A stretch of DNA of 64,000 nucleotides from Enterocloster lavalensis (GTDB taxonomy: Bacteria; Bacillota; Clostridia; Lachnospirales; Lachnospiraceae). Location: NCBI RefSeq assembly GCF_902364025.1, contig NZ_CABJCG010000005.1, positions 122,922 through 186,921 on the forward strand. Reading direction: 5' to 3'. This document shows, piece by piece, positions 1 to 8,490 of the stretch (position 1 is the stretch's first letter; each line of letters begins with the position of its first letter). The position numbers and the translations under genes were made by a program. The notes beneath the pieces were generated by a model that worked only from the letters and a program-made list of their open reading frames with translations, did not search any database and was not told where the DNA came from.

Positions 1-1
1 T

Positions 2-223
2 GAGAAGAAGGCCCAGGCCAACGTGATCATGCGCCGGGAGGAGGTGGCGTCCACCAGGAGCCTGTTAAACACCGCCCGGCTGATGGATGAGAACCGCACC
101 CTGTTTAAGCTGAAGGAGATGGAGTATCTGGAGAGGATTTGCGACAAGGTGGGTGGCATCACCCTAAACGGCGGAACCAACGTCCTGGAGCAGCTGTCGG
201 AGCTGATGGCGGCTAAGGGGTGA
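2..223 (+). CDS. SPFH/band-7 domain protein, C-terminal fragment
   Basis: Only the last 73 residues are inside the window; the frame is open from base 2 to the TGA at 221-223. The sequence (KKAQANVIMRREEVASTRS, then LLNTARLMDENRTLFKLKE) resembles the C-terminal helical part of bacterial slipin-like SPFH proteins, which form membrane-associated oligomers in lipid microdomains. The SPFH core itself lies outside the window, so the family call rests on this tail alone. The gene ends about 160 bases before a strong hairpin-terminator structure (385-424), which may be its own terminator. Confidence 0.7.
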   Translation, partial: EKKAQANVIMRREEVASTRSLLNTARLMDENRTLFKLKEMEYLERICDKVGGITLNGGTNVLEQLSELMAAKG

Positions 224-291
224 GAGCGGAAACGGGGGCGCCGGGAACGGAGCGTTCACTGCGGTCCACCCGGGTCCCCGTCCCTCCCCCC

Positions 292-300
292 TGTCATAAT
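292..300 (+). promoter_or_regulatory. possible extended -10 promoter
   Basis: TGTCATAAT at 292-300 fits an extended -10 element (TGn followed by CATAAT). No convincing -35 box is present 17 bases upstream. If used, transcription would start near 307, just ahead of the structured leader at 328-424. Confidence 0.3.
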
Positions 301-305
301 GAATC

Positions 306-424
306 CCCACCCCACATAAACTAGAGTGGGTACTCGGAACACCGGTCCGCTGGCGCCGCCAGAGGACCGGTGCATCCAAACGAGTGCCCCCGGCCATACG
401 GTGAGTATGTCCGGGGGCATTTTT
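306..424 (+). promoter_or_regulatory. structured leader with intrinsic terminator, riboswitch-like
   Basis: Three nested helices can form. P1 pairs GGGTACTCG (328-336) with CGAGTGCCC (381-389). P2 pairs CACCGGTCC (340-348) with GGACCGGTG (364-372). P3 pairs CTGGC (350-354) with GCCAG (358-362). An asymmetric internal loop (337-339 against 373-380) separates P1 from P2. An intrinsic terminator follows: TGCCCCCGG (385-393) pairs with CCGGGGGCA (411-419), with an inner CATAC/GTATG helix and a T5 tract. The 3' arm of P1 shares bases 385-389 with the 5' arm of the terminator, so the two folds exclude each other, as in transcription attenuators. GTGGG (326-330) can also pair with CCCAC (311-315), competing with P1. 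It may control the P-type ATPase at 561, or may simply end the SPFH gene. I do not recognise a known riboswitch class. Confidence 0.5.
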
Positions 425-560
425 GCGCCGGGGGACGCCGGAAATCAGGCGGACGGCGGCGTTTGGCAGAGTATTTGGCCCCGCGGGCAGAGGCCGGAGT
501 CAGGGAAAGCTGACTTTGTCTCAACATTTCCGCGAGAATAAGAGAAAAGGGGAGACCGAC

Positions 561-3281
561 ATGGCGGATTGGTTCAGGCTGTCAAAACAGGAAACAATGT
601 CGCAGCTTACAACCGGCGGACAGGGATTAGACAGCCGCGAGGCGAAGGAGCGGCTGAAGCAATATGGGGAAAATGTGATTGAGGAGGCCGGGCGCAAACA
701 GTGGTGGCAGGTGTTTCTGGAACAGTTTAAGGATCTGCTGGTCATTATCCTGATCGTGGCCGCCGGAATCTCCATGGTGACGGGGGACCCGGGCAGTGCG
801 GGCGTGATCTTTGCGGTGCTGCTGCTGAACGCGGTGTTGGGAACCGTGCAGCACCAGAAGGCGGAAAAGTCCCTGGACAGCCTGAAATCCCTGTCCTCGC
901 CGGAGGCCCGGGTGCGGCGGGATGGCAGGCAGGCCGACATTCCCTCCTCCCAGGTGGTGCCGGGGGATATTCTGCTCCTGGAGGCCGGAGATTTGGTGGC
1001 CGCGGACGCCCGTCTGATCGAGGTGTACGGCCTGCAGGTCAACGAGAGCTCCCTGACCGGAGAGTCACTGAACGTGGATAAACAGGACACGGTTTTGGGG
1101 AAAACGCGCCGGAACGGACGGGGGGCTGTGGATAAAGGCGGTCCGGCGGGCGACGTGCCGCTGGCGGACCGGGTGAACATGGTATTTTCCGGCTCCCTGG
1201 TCACGGGTGGGCGCGGCGTGGCGGTGGTCACGGCCACAGGGATGGACACGGAGATCGGCAAAATTGCTTCCATGATGAACGGGACCGAGGAGCACAAAAC
1301 CCCCCTGCAGATCAGCCTGGACCGGTTCAGCGGACGGCTGGCGGCCGCGATTATCGCCATCTCTGCGGTGGTATTCGCCCTGAGCCTTTACCGGAAGGCC
1401 CAGGTATTGGACGCCCTGATGTTCGCGGTGGCTCTGGCGGTGGCCGCCATCCCGGAGGCCCTTAGCTCCATCGTCACCATTGTCCAGGCGATGGGTACCC
1501 AGAAAATGGCCCGGGAGCACGCCATTATCAAGGACTTAAAGGCGGTGGAGAGCCTGGGCTGCGTGTCCGTGATCTGCTCCGACAAGACGGGAACCCTGAC
1601 CCAGAACCGAATGGAGGTGGAATACGCCTGTTTCAATCACCGGGAGCGGGATATGGATTGGCTGCGGGAAAATGCCTTCCGCCCCGACGTGCGCCTGCTG
1701 CTTTACGGCGCGGTGTTAAACAACGACGCCTCGGCGGACCCCGATGGCCAGACGGCGAGGGACGTGGGGGAACCCATGGAGCTGGCGCTGTTACATATGG
1801 CGGTCCAGGCTGGGGTGGCGCCGGAACTGGTGCGCGCCCGCTGTCCCAGGCTGGGGGAGCTGCCCTTTGACCCACGCCGCAAGCTGATGTCCACCAAAAA
1901 CCAGGTGGAGGACGGCCAGATCATTTTCGTGAAGGGCGCGCTGGATATGCTGCTGGACCGTTGCGACCGCATCGCCAACCCGGGAAGCGCCAAATCCGCC
2001 GTCAGGCCCGGTTCCGGCGGGGAGAGCGCCGCTCTGGCTTCCCGCGCGCTGACCGCCCAGGACCGGCGGCGGATCGTGGACCAGAATATGAATTGGTCGT
2101 CCCAGGGCCTGCGGGTCCTGGCCTTTGCCTGCAAGCCCGCACAGGAGATTCCGGGGGAGAAGGCGCGGGCGGAGGAAAATCTGATTTTCTTAGGCATGGT
2201 AGCAATGATGGACCCGCCCCGCAGCGAGTCCCGGGCCGCGGTGCAGAACGCCCGCCGGGCCGGAATCCGCACCGTGATGATTACCGGGGACCACAAGGTG
2301 ACGGCCATGGCTATTGCCCGGCGCATCGGGATTATGGATGAAACAGCGCAGGCGCTCACCGGCGCGGAGTTAAACGCCATGGACGACGGGGAGCTGTCCC
2401 GCCGTCTGGATTCCATTTCCGTGTACGCACGGGTTTCCCCGGAGCATAAAATCCGTATCGTGGACGCCTGGCAGAAGCGCGGCTCCATTGTGGCCATGAC
2501 CGGGGACGGGGTCAACGACGCTCCGGCCTTAAAAAAGGCGGATATCGGCGTGGCCATGGGCATCACCGGCACTGAGGTATCCAAGGACGCGGCCTCCATG
2601 ATTCTGGCGGACGACAATTTCGCCACCATCATCAAAGCGGTGGCCAACGGGCGCAACGTGTACCGCAACATCAAGAACGCCATCCAGTTCCTGCTGTCCG
2701 GAAATATGGCCGGAATCCTCTGCGTGCTCTACACCTCCCTCAGCGCCCTGCCCATGCCTTTTGCGCCGGTGCACCTGCTGTTTATCAACCTGCTGACGGA
2801 CTCCCTGCCCGCCATCGCCATCGGCATGGAGCCGCCGGAGGAAGGGCTGTTAAAGGAACCGCCCAGAAATCCCAGGGAGGGCATACTGACGCGCACCTTT
2901 GTGCGGGATATTCTGCTGCAGGGCGGCCTGATCGCCCTTGCCACCATGTGGTCCTACCGAACAGGGCTCTCCACCGGCGGCGCGGCCCAGGCCAGCACCA
3001 TGGCGTTTTCCACCCTGACCCTGGCCCGGCTGTTCCACGGCTTCAACTGCCGCAGCCGTCATTCGATCCTGCACCTGGGCTTTGGCAGTAATCTGTACAG
3101 CCTGATGGCCTTTGAGCTGGGCGTGGTCCTGCTGGCCGCCGTGCTGTTTGTGCCGGGCCTGCAGGTCATGTTTGCCGCCGCCGACCTGGGGCTGTACCAG
3201 CTTCTGACCATCGGCTTTGCCGCATTTGCCCCCACGCTGGTGATCCAGTCCTTTAAAATGTTCCGCGAGAGCGTGGAATAA
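561..3281 (+). CDS. P-type Ca2+-transporting ATPase (PMR1/SERCA-like)
   Basis: A 906-residue P-type ATPase that uses ATP to pump a cation, most likely Ca2+, across the membrane. In order: actuator loop with LTGES (TGES near residues 166-169), M4 with IPEALSSIVT, phosphorylation motif DKTGTLT (Asp near 341), nucleotide-binding KGALD, TGDHKVTA, hinge TGDGVNDAPALKKADIG, and C-terminal membrane segments including NLLTDSLPAIAIGMEP. The IPEAL/NLLTD signatures and the extended C-terminal transmembrane part are typical of type IIA Ca2+ pumps. The open frame extends upstream to 423, but ATG 561 has a good ribosome site (AAAGGGGAG) and gives the family's usual N-terminus. A structured leader lies 137 bases upstream. 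Substrate specificity is inferred from family motifs only. Confidence 0.93.
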   Translation: MADWFRLSKQETMSQLTTGGQGLDSREAKERLKQYGENVIEEAGRKQWWQVFLEQFKDLLVIILIVAAGISMVTGDPGSAGVIFAVLLLNAVLGTVQHQKAEKSLDSLKSLSSPEARVRRDGRQADIPSSQVVPGDILLLEAGDLVAADARLIEVYGLQVNESSLTGESLNVDKQDTVLGKTRRNGRGAVDKGGPAGDVPLADRVNMVFSGSLVTGGRGVAVVTATGMDTEIGKIASMMNGTEEHKTPLQISLDRFSGRLAAAIIAISAVVFALSLYRKAQVLDALMFAVALAVAAIPEALSSIVTIVQAMGTQKMAREHAIIKDLKAVESLGCVSVICSDKTGTLTQNRMEVEYACFNHRERDMDWLRENAFRPDVRLLLYGAVLNNDASADPDGQTARDVGEPMELALLHMAVQAGVAPELVRARCPRLGELPFDPRRKLMSTKNQVEDGQIIFVKGALDMLLDRCDRIANPGSAKSAVRPGSGGESAALASRALTAQDRRRIVDQNMNWSSQGLRVLAFACKPAQEIPGEKARAEENLIFLGMVAMMDPPRSESRAAVQNARRAGIRTVMITGDHKVTAMAIARRIGIMDETAQALTGAELNAMDDGELSRRLDSISVYARVSPEHKIRIVDAWQKRGSIVAMTGDGVNDAPALKKADIGVAMGITGTEVSKDAASMILADDNFATIIKAVANGRNVYRNIKNAIQFLLSGNMAGILCVLYTSLSALPMPFAPVHLLFINLLTDSLPAIAIGMEPPEEGLLKEPPRNPREGILTRTFVRDILLQGGLIALATMWSYRTGLSTGGAAQASTMAFSTLTLARLFHGFNCRSRHSILHLGFGSNLYSLMAFELGVVLLAAVLFVPGLQVMFAAADLGLYQLLTIGFAAFAPTLVIQSFKMFRESVE

Positions 3282-3600
3282 AGGGTAAAACCGAAGCAAC
3301 CGATGAGTTTTTCATTTGCCGTTTGATACTCCGGCGGGGCCGTGGTTCCGCCGGGAAAAACCGGGCGTTCACACCGAAGCGTTTTCCGCGATTCGTCTCC
3401 AGACCGATCTGTCTGATAAATTCAACTATTCCCACTACAATACTTCTCACACAAGCGCAAGCTGTATTGTTTCAAGAAAGAGGGCCAAAAACATAGAAAA
3501 ATTCGGAAAAATGTGATAAAGTAGAAAATACAAAAAATCATAATTGGAAGTGGCGGCAGGCCGGAAGCGGACGAAGCCGGACAAAAAGCAGGAGGACAGC
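3282..3600. other. intergenic region with two hairpins
   Basis: This 319-base gap holds a GC-rich inverted repeat around 3331-3355 (CCGGCGG with CCGCCGG) and a second one pairing ACAATAC (3437-3443) with GTATTGT (3464-3470). Neither is followed by a clear T-tract. The last 100 bases are AT-rich and probably contain the promoter of the FAH-family gene, but I could not fix -35 and -10 boxes with confidence. Confidence 0.35.
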
Positions 3601-4497
3601 ATGAGACTGGTAACATATGAAATTGAACGTAAGGTGAAGCTAGGCGTGGTGAGCCAGGATGAGAAGTGGATCTATCCGTTGCAGTCCCTCGGCATGGATT
3701 ACACCACCATGCAGGAGGTGATCGAGCATATCAGCGATTCGGAACTGCAGCTTTTAGAGCACGCCTCCGGCCTGGAGAATAGCCGGATCGATGGGGCCGC
3801 GCCCTGGAGTGAGGTGAAGATTCTGGCCCCCATCCCCAATCCGATTCAGGACGTGATCTGCCTGGGAATTAACTACATGGCCCACGCGGAGGAATCGGCC
3901 CGCTTCAAGAAGGAGGCCTTCGGCGGCGAGCGCCCTTACGCGATCTATTTTTCCAAACGGGTGGACCGGGCGGTGGCCACGGGGGAAGGGATTCCCAGCC
4001 ATCGCGATATCGTCGCCGACCTGGATTATGAGGCGGAGCTGGCGGTCATCATCCGCAAGGAGGCGAAAAATGTGGCGCCGGAACGGGTGAAGGACTACCT
4101 GTTCGGTTACACCATCATCAATGATGTCAGCGCCAGAACCCTTCAGACACGGCACAAACAGTGGTATTTCGGAAAGAGCCTGGACGGATTTTTGCCCATG
4201 GGTCCCTGCATCGCCACGGTGAACAGCCTTCCCTATCCGCCTAAGGTACAGGTACAGTCCAGAGTGAACGGCGAGCTGCGCCAGGACAGCAACACGGACC
4301 TGCTCATTTTCGGAATCGACCACATTGTCAGCGAGCTCTCCCAGGGCATGACCCTGAAGCCGGGCACGGTGATCGCCACCGGCACGCCCGCAGGGGTGGG
4401 CATGGGCTTTGACCCGCCCAGATTCTTAAAGCCCGGGGACGTGGTGGAATGCAGCATCGAGGGCATCGGCAGCATCACCAACACAGTGACGGAGTAG
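3601..4497 (+). CDS. fumarylacetoacetate hydrolase (FAH) family protein
   Basis: A 298-residue member of the FAH superfamily, whose members hydrolyse, decarboxylate or isomerise 2-oxo acid C-C bonds using a divalent metal. Family marks are IPNPIQDVICLGINYMAHAE near residue 78, the metal-binding DLDYEAELAVII, NDVSARTLQ, FGKSLDGFLPMGP, and the C-terminal TGTPAGVGMGFDPP followed by LKPGDVVECSIEGIG. ATG 3601 is preceded by AGCAGGAGGACAGC; the frame is open from 3544 but that start has no ribosome site. Methylglyoxal synthase follows 28 bases downstream. The substrate cannot be deduced. Confidence 0.88.
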   Translation: MRLVTYEIERKVKLGVVSQDEKWIYPLQSLGMDYTTMQEVIEHISDSELQLLEHASGLENSRIDGAAPWSEVKILAPIPNPIQDVICLGINYMAHAEESARFKKEAFGGERPYAIYFSKRVDRAVATGEGIPSHRDIVADLDYEAELAVIIRKEAKNVAPERVKDYLFGYTIINDVSARTLQTRHKQWYFGKSLDGFLPMGPCIATVNSLPYPPKVQVQSRVNGELRQDSNTDLLIFGIDHIVSELSQGMTLKPGTVIATGTPAGVGMGFDPPRFLKPGDVVECSIEGIGSITNTVTE

Positions 4498-4525
4498 AGA
4501 ACCGGCAGACAGAAAGGATGGACCT

Positions 4526-4990
4526 ATGGACTATTTAACCATGACGATTGGAAAACAGAAAAATATAGCGCTGATTGCCCATGACCAAAAGAAACGGGAG
4601 CTGATCGACTGGTGCCAGGAGCACAGGGAGGTGCTGGCAAAGCATTTTCTCTGCGGTACAGGGACGACGGCCAGAATGATCACGGACAGCACCGGACTTC
4701 CGGTGAAGGGCTACAACAGCGGCCCCCTGGGCGGAGACCAGCAGATCGGCGCCAAGATTGTGGAGGGTAAGATCGATTTCGTGATCTTTTTCTCCGATCC
4801 GCTGACCGCGCAGCCCCACGACCCGGATGTGAAGGCGCTGCTGCGCATCGCGCAGGTCTACGACATTCCCATCGCCAACAACAAGGCCAGCGCGGATTTC
4901 ATGATCACCTCCTCCTACATGGATCAGGAGTACGAGCATGATATTATTAATTTTCAGCAGAATATAAAGGACAGGGCCGACACCCTTTGA
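4526..4990 (+). CDS. mgsA: methylglyoxal synthase
   Basis: This 154-residue cytoplasmic enzyme converts dihydroxyacetone phosphate to methylglyoxal and phosphate, a bypass that relieves phosphorylated-sugar build-up. It shows the family's NIALIAHDQKK N-terminus, phosphate-binding FLCGTGTTARMI, SGPLGGDQQIG with the catalytic Asp, and the DPLTAQPHDPDVKALLR segment. Length matches the family. A ribosome site (AGAAAGGATG) precedes ATG 4526. It sits 28 bases after the FAH-family gene and 57 bases before the branching enzyme, so the three may be co-transcribed. Confidence 0.96.
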   Translation: MDYLTMTIGKQKNIALIAHDQKKRELIDWCQEHREVLAKHFLCGTGTTARMITDSTGLPVKGYNSGPLGGDQQIGAKIVEGKIDFVIFFSDPLTAQPHDPDVKALLRIAQVYDIPIANNKASADFMITSSYMDQEYEHDIINFQQNIKDRADTL

Positions 4991-5047
4991 GGGCCGGACG
5001 CATTTTGATTGATCGCGAGAATAAAAAAAGAAAAGGGGGCTCCAATT

Positions 5048-8000
5048 ATGGAACAAACTTTATATGATTTGATGGATTGGGCTGGGATTGAGGAATTGGT
5101 ATATTCGGAAGGAAACAATCCCCACGGGCTTTTGGGTCCCCATTTGACGGATTCCGGTCTGCTGGTGCAGGCGCTGATTCCCACCGCACAGGCTATCACG
5201 GTTAAGATCACCAGCACGGGCCGCAAGTACCCCATGGAGCTGGCGGACGAGGCCGGATTTTACGCGGCGCTGATCCCGCGCAAGAGCATGGCGGCTTACA
5301 CGCTGATTGTGACCTATGACAACGGCTCCACCGAGGAAATCCATGACCCGTACTCCTATGGGCCGCAGTACACGGACGAGGATTTGAAGAAATTCAACGC
5401 GGGCATCCACTATGGGATTTACGAGAAAATGGGCGCGCACCCCATGACTGTCAAGGGTGTGGAAGGCGTTTATTTCTCAGTCTGGGCGCCCTGCGCCATG
5501 CGGGTCAGCGTGGTGGGCGATTTTAACCTCTGGGACGGACGCCGCCATCCCATGCGCCTCCTGGGGGACTCCGGCATTTTCGAGCTGTTTATTCCAGGCC
5601 TGAAGCCGGGGCAGATTTACAAGTATGAGATCAAGACCAAGGCGGGACTCCCCATGCTGAAGGCCGATCCGTACGCCAATTACGCGGAGCTGCGCCCTGA
5701 CACGGCCTCCGTGGTCTGGGATATCGGACGGTATCAGTGGCAGGACCGGGATTGGATGGAGAAACGGGCGAAGGACGAGCTGTTTACCGGCCCGGTGTCC
5801 ATTTACGAGGTTCATCTGGGCTCCTGGAAACGCAAGGAGCTGGAGCTGGACGCGGAAGGCAAGGAGATCATCGGCTCGGAATTTTACAATTACCGGGAAA
5901 TCGCGGGTCCGCTGGCGGATTACGTGAAGGAGATGGGTTACACCCATGTGGAGCTGATGCCGGTGATGGAGCATCCTCTGGATGCATCCTGGGGCTATCA
6001 GGTGACGGGCTATTACGCGCCCACCAGCCGTTACGGCACTCCGGATGATTTTATGTATTTCATGGACTATATGCACCGCCAGGGGATCGGCGTGATTCTG
6101 GACTGGGTTCCGGCCCATTTCCCGCGGGATGCCCACGGCATGGCTTGTTTTGACGGGACCTGCGTGTATGAGCATAAGGACCCGCGCCAGGGCGCGCACC
6201 CCCACTGGGGCACGCTGATTTACAACTACGGCAGGCCGGGCGTTTCCAATTTCCTGATCGCCAACGCCCTGTTCTGGGCGGACAAGTATCACGCCGACGG
6301 CATCCGCATGGATGCGGTGGCCTCCATGCTGTACCTGGACTATGGCAAGAACGACGGAGAGTGGGTGCCGAACATCTACGGCGGCAATGAGAACCTGGAG
6401 GCAGTGGAGTTCCTGAAGCATTTAAGCTCTGTATTCAAGGGCCGCAAGGACGGCGCGGTGCTGATCGCCGAGGAATCCACCGCATGGCCCATGGTCACCG
6501 GGGAGCCGAAGAAGGGCGGGCTGGGCTTTGACTTCAAGTGGAACATGGGCTGGATGAACGACTTTACCAACTACATGCGCTGCGACCCGCTGTTCCGCAA
6601 AAATAATTACGGCGAGCTGACGTTCTCCATGCTGTACGCTTACAGCGAGAACTTTATTCTGGTATTCTCCCACGACGAGGTGGTGCACGGCAAGGGGTCC
6701 ATGATCGGAAAGATGCCGGGCGCGGACCTGGAACAGAAGGCGGAGAATCTGCGGGCGGCTTACGGGTTTATGATGGGCCATCCCGGCAAAAAACTGCTGT
6801 TCATGGGCCAGGATTTCGCCCAGGTGAGGGAGTGGAACGAGAACGCCTCTCTGGACTGGGAGCTGTTGGAGACGGATACGCACCGGCAGATTCAGGATTA
6901 TATGAAGGCGCTCAACGAGCTTTACCGCAAATATCCGGCCATGTACGCCATGGATTACGACCCGGAGGGCTTCCAGTGGATCAACTGCAGTTACCAGCAG
7001 GAGAGCATGATCATCTTTGTGCGCAAGACGAAGAAGCCGGAGGAAAGTCTGCTGTTCGTCTGCAACTTCGACAATATGGCTCACGAGAAATTCCGCGTGG
7101 GCGTGCCCTTTGAGGGCAAATACAAGGAAATTTTGAGCAGCAACGCCGCAGAGTTCGGCGGCAGCGGCGCTCCCAATCCGCGGGTGAAAACGTCCAGGAA
7201 GCTGGAGTGGGACGATCTGGAAAACTCCATTGAGATCAATGTGGCTCCCATGAGCGTCAGCATTTTCACCTGCACGCCTGAGGCCGCGCCCAAGAAAGCG
7301 CGCAAGGCAGAGACCGGAAAGACGAAAAAAGCCGGAACCAGGGCGGAAGCGGGAACGGCCGCCGGTAAGGCCGGGAAAGCGGCGGTCAAGGCGGCGGACC
7401 AGGCGGAAGGGGAGAAGAAACCCGGAGCGGCCGGGGCTGCGGTAAAGGCCGCGCCAAAGGCTGCAAAAACCGGTAAACCCGCAGCGGCCAAAACTGCGCA
7501 GGAGCCCGCGGACGGGGCGGTTAAGGTTGAAAAGCCCGCGACGGCGGAGAAACCGAAGAAAGCGGCTGCGTCCAAGGCGAAAGCCGGGGAACCGGCTGCG
7601 GCCAGGCCGGAGACTGTAAATGCGGAAGGAAAGCTGTCTGCCGACGCGGGTGGTCAAGAGAAGCCGGCTATCGAAAAAGTGACAAAGCCTGACGCCGCCA
7701 AAGAGGGGCAGAAGCGGCTGACGACTGCGAAGGAAGAGCAGAAGAAGCTGACTACCGCGAAAGAGGAGCAGAAAAAGCTTTCTACCGCGAAGGAAGAGCA
7801 GAAAAAGCTTTCCACCGCGAAAGAGGAACAGAAAAAGCTGTCCACTGCGAAGGAAGAACAGAAAAAGCTTTCCACCGCGAAGGAAGAACAGAAAAAGCTG
7901 TCCACCGCGAAAGAGGAACAGAAAAAGTTATCTACCGCGAAGGAGGAGCAGAAAAAGCTTTCCACCGCGAAGGAAGAACAGAAAAAGCTGTCCACTGCGA

Positions 8001-8152
8001 AGGAAGAACAGAAAAAGCTGTCCACCGCAAAGGAAGAGCCGAAAAAACTTTCCACCGCCAAGCGTGCCCAGAAGAAGCTGGCCACGGTGAAGGAGGAGTT
8101 GAAGAAGCTGGCCGCCCCTAAGGAGGAGAACGATAAGGATTCCCAGGACTGA
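5048..8152 (+). CDS. glgB: 1,4-alpha-glucan branching enzyme with long repetitive C-terminal extension
   Basis: A 1034-residue protein whose first ~740 residues form a complete GH13 branching enzyme, which introduces alpha-1,6 branches into glycogen. An N-terminal Ig-like/CBM48 region (GVYFSVWAPCAMRVSVVGDF) precedes the barrel with DWVPAHFP, DGIRMDAVASM (nucleophile Asp about 422), LIAEEST (Glu about 475-476) and FSHDEVVHGKGS. The remaining ~290 residues are extra: an Ala/Lys/Pro-rich stretch, then 14 tandem decapeptides (residues 885-1024) of consensus KEEQKKLSTA. ATG 5048 follows AAAAGGGGGCTCC; an upstream in-frame start at 5009 lacks a site. No other glycogen genes are in the window. The tail is absent from ordinary GlgB and its role is unknown. 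Confidence 0.95.
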   Translation: MEQTLYDLMDWAGIEELVYSEGNNPHGLLGPHLTDSGLLVQALIPTAQAITVKITSTGRKYPMELADEAGFYAALIPRKSMAAYTLIVTYDNGSTEEIHDPYSYGPQYTDEDLKKFNAGIHYGIYEKMGAHPMTVKGVEGVYFSVWAPCAMRVSVVGDFNLWDGRRHPMRLLGDSGIFELFIPGLKPGQIYKYEIKTKAGLPMLKADPYANYAELRPDTASVVWDIGRYQWQDRDWMEKRAKDELFTGPVSIYEVHLGSWKRKELELDAEGKEIIGSEFYNYREIAGPLADYVKEMGYTHVELMPVMEHPLDASWGYQVTGYYAPTSRYGTPDDFMYFMDYMHRQGIGVILDWVPAHFPRDAHGMACFDGTCVYEHKDPRQGAHPHWGTLIYNYGRPGVSNFLIANALFWADKYHADGIRMDAVASMLYLDYGKNDGEWVPNIYGGNENLEAVEFLKHLSSVFKGRKDGAVLIAEESTAWPMVTGEPKKGGLGFDFKWNMGWMNDFTNYMRCDPLFRKNNYGELTFSMLYAYSENFILVFSHDEVVHGKGSMIGKMPGADLEQKAENLRAAYGFMMGHPGKKLLFMGQDFAQVREWNENASLDWELLETDTHRQIQDYMKALNELYRKYPAMYAMDYDPEGFQWINCSYQQESMIIFVRKTKKPEESLLFVCNFDNMAHEKFRVGVPFEGKYKEILSSNAAEFGGSGAPNPRVKTSRKLEWDDLENSIEINVAPMSVSIFTCTPEAAPKKARKAETGKTKKAGTRAEAGTAAGKAGKAAVKAADQAEGEKKPGAAGAAVKAAPKAAKTGKPAAAKTAQEPADGAVKVEKPATAEKPKKAAASKAKAGEPAAARPETVNAEGKLSADAGGQEKPAIEKVTKPDAAKEGQKRLTTAKEEQKKLTTAKEEQKKLSTAKEEQKKLSTAKEEQKKLSTAKEEQKKLSTAKEEQKKLSTAKEEQKKLSTAKEEQKKLSTAKEEQKKLSTAKEEQKKLSTAKEEPKKLSTAKRAQKKLATVKEELKKLAAPKEENDKDSQD
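7700..8119 (+). repeat. 30-bp coding tandem repeat, 14 units, in glgB
   Basis: Fourteen head-to-tail 30-bp units encode KEEQKKLSTA-type decapeptides. Units 3-11 are identical at protein level but differ at synonymous sites (CTT/CTG, ACC/ACT, GAA/GAG), while the outer units diverge (KEGQKRLTTA at the start, KEELKKLAAP at the end). The reading frame is kept throughout. Confidence 0.97.
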
Positions 8153-8356
8153 TAGGGAAACGGGTTACTGTACACTCCGTTCCCGGTAACATGCATCGCG
8201 ATGCACAGAAACGGCAAAAAACGCCGTTTCGCGCTGCCACCCTCGGGTTTTCTGTGACTTTTGCTGCGCTCCACTCACAAAAAACGCCTCGCGGGATATT
8301 ACCTGTGGTCAGTAACGGAAACGGCCCTGAACCCCGCCGGTTTTATGGCGGTTTGA
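8153..8356. other. intergenic region with palindromes
   Basis: The gap after glgB contains a perfect 14-base palindrome TGCATCGCGATGCA near 8192-8205 and a hairpin pairing GAAACGGC with GCCGTTTC near 8210-8233. No T-tract follows either, so they are not clear terminators. Nothing coding is apparent. Confidence 0.4.
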
Positions 8357-8385
8357 TTGACTTTTATCCCATCTGCTGTTAAAAT
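8357..8385 (+). promoter_or_regulatory. sigma-A promoter upstream of two-component system
   Basis: TTGACT (8357-8362), 17-base spacer, TAAAAT (8380-8385). The predicted start near 8392 lies directly ahead of an intrinsic terminator at 8401-8432. Confidence 0.65.
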
Positions 8386-8400
8386 AATTAACAAAGAGCT

Positions 8401-8432
8401 GGCCTCTCATCATACTGGTGAGGGGCCGTTTT
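8401..8432 (+). terminator. intrinsic terminator/attenuator before histidine kinase
   Basis: GGCCTCTCA pairs with TGAGGGGCC (one G-T wobble) across a 9-base loop, followed by GTTTT. It lies between a good promoter and the kinase start at 8491, so it either ends upstream transcription or attenuates kinase expression. Confidence 0.65.
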
Positions 8433-8490
8433 ACACCGGGAACGGATGCCGGGCGTGGGACTGTTTCCGGCTTTAAGGCGGGGTAGGGGT

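Noticed and set aside
1703..2683. Minus-strand open frame of 326 codons inside the P-ATPase gene
   Set aside because: It is a shadow of the ATPase reading frame, with no start signals or recognisable domain.
8192..8233. Terminator for glgB at the palindrome and GAAACGGC hairpin
   Set aside because: Neither stem is followed by a T-tract; the better terminator is at 8401-8432.
7654..8274. Minus-strand open frame of 206 codons over the glgB repeats
   Set aside because: It is the antisense reading of the 30-bp repeats (FFCSSFAVDS-type peptide) with no ribosome site.
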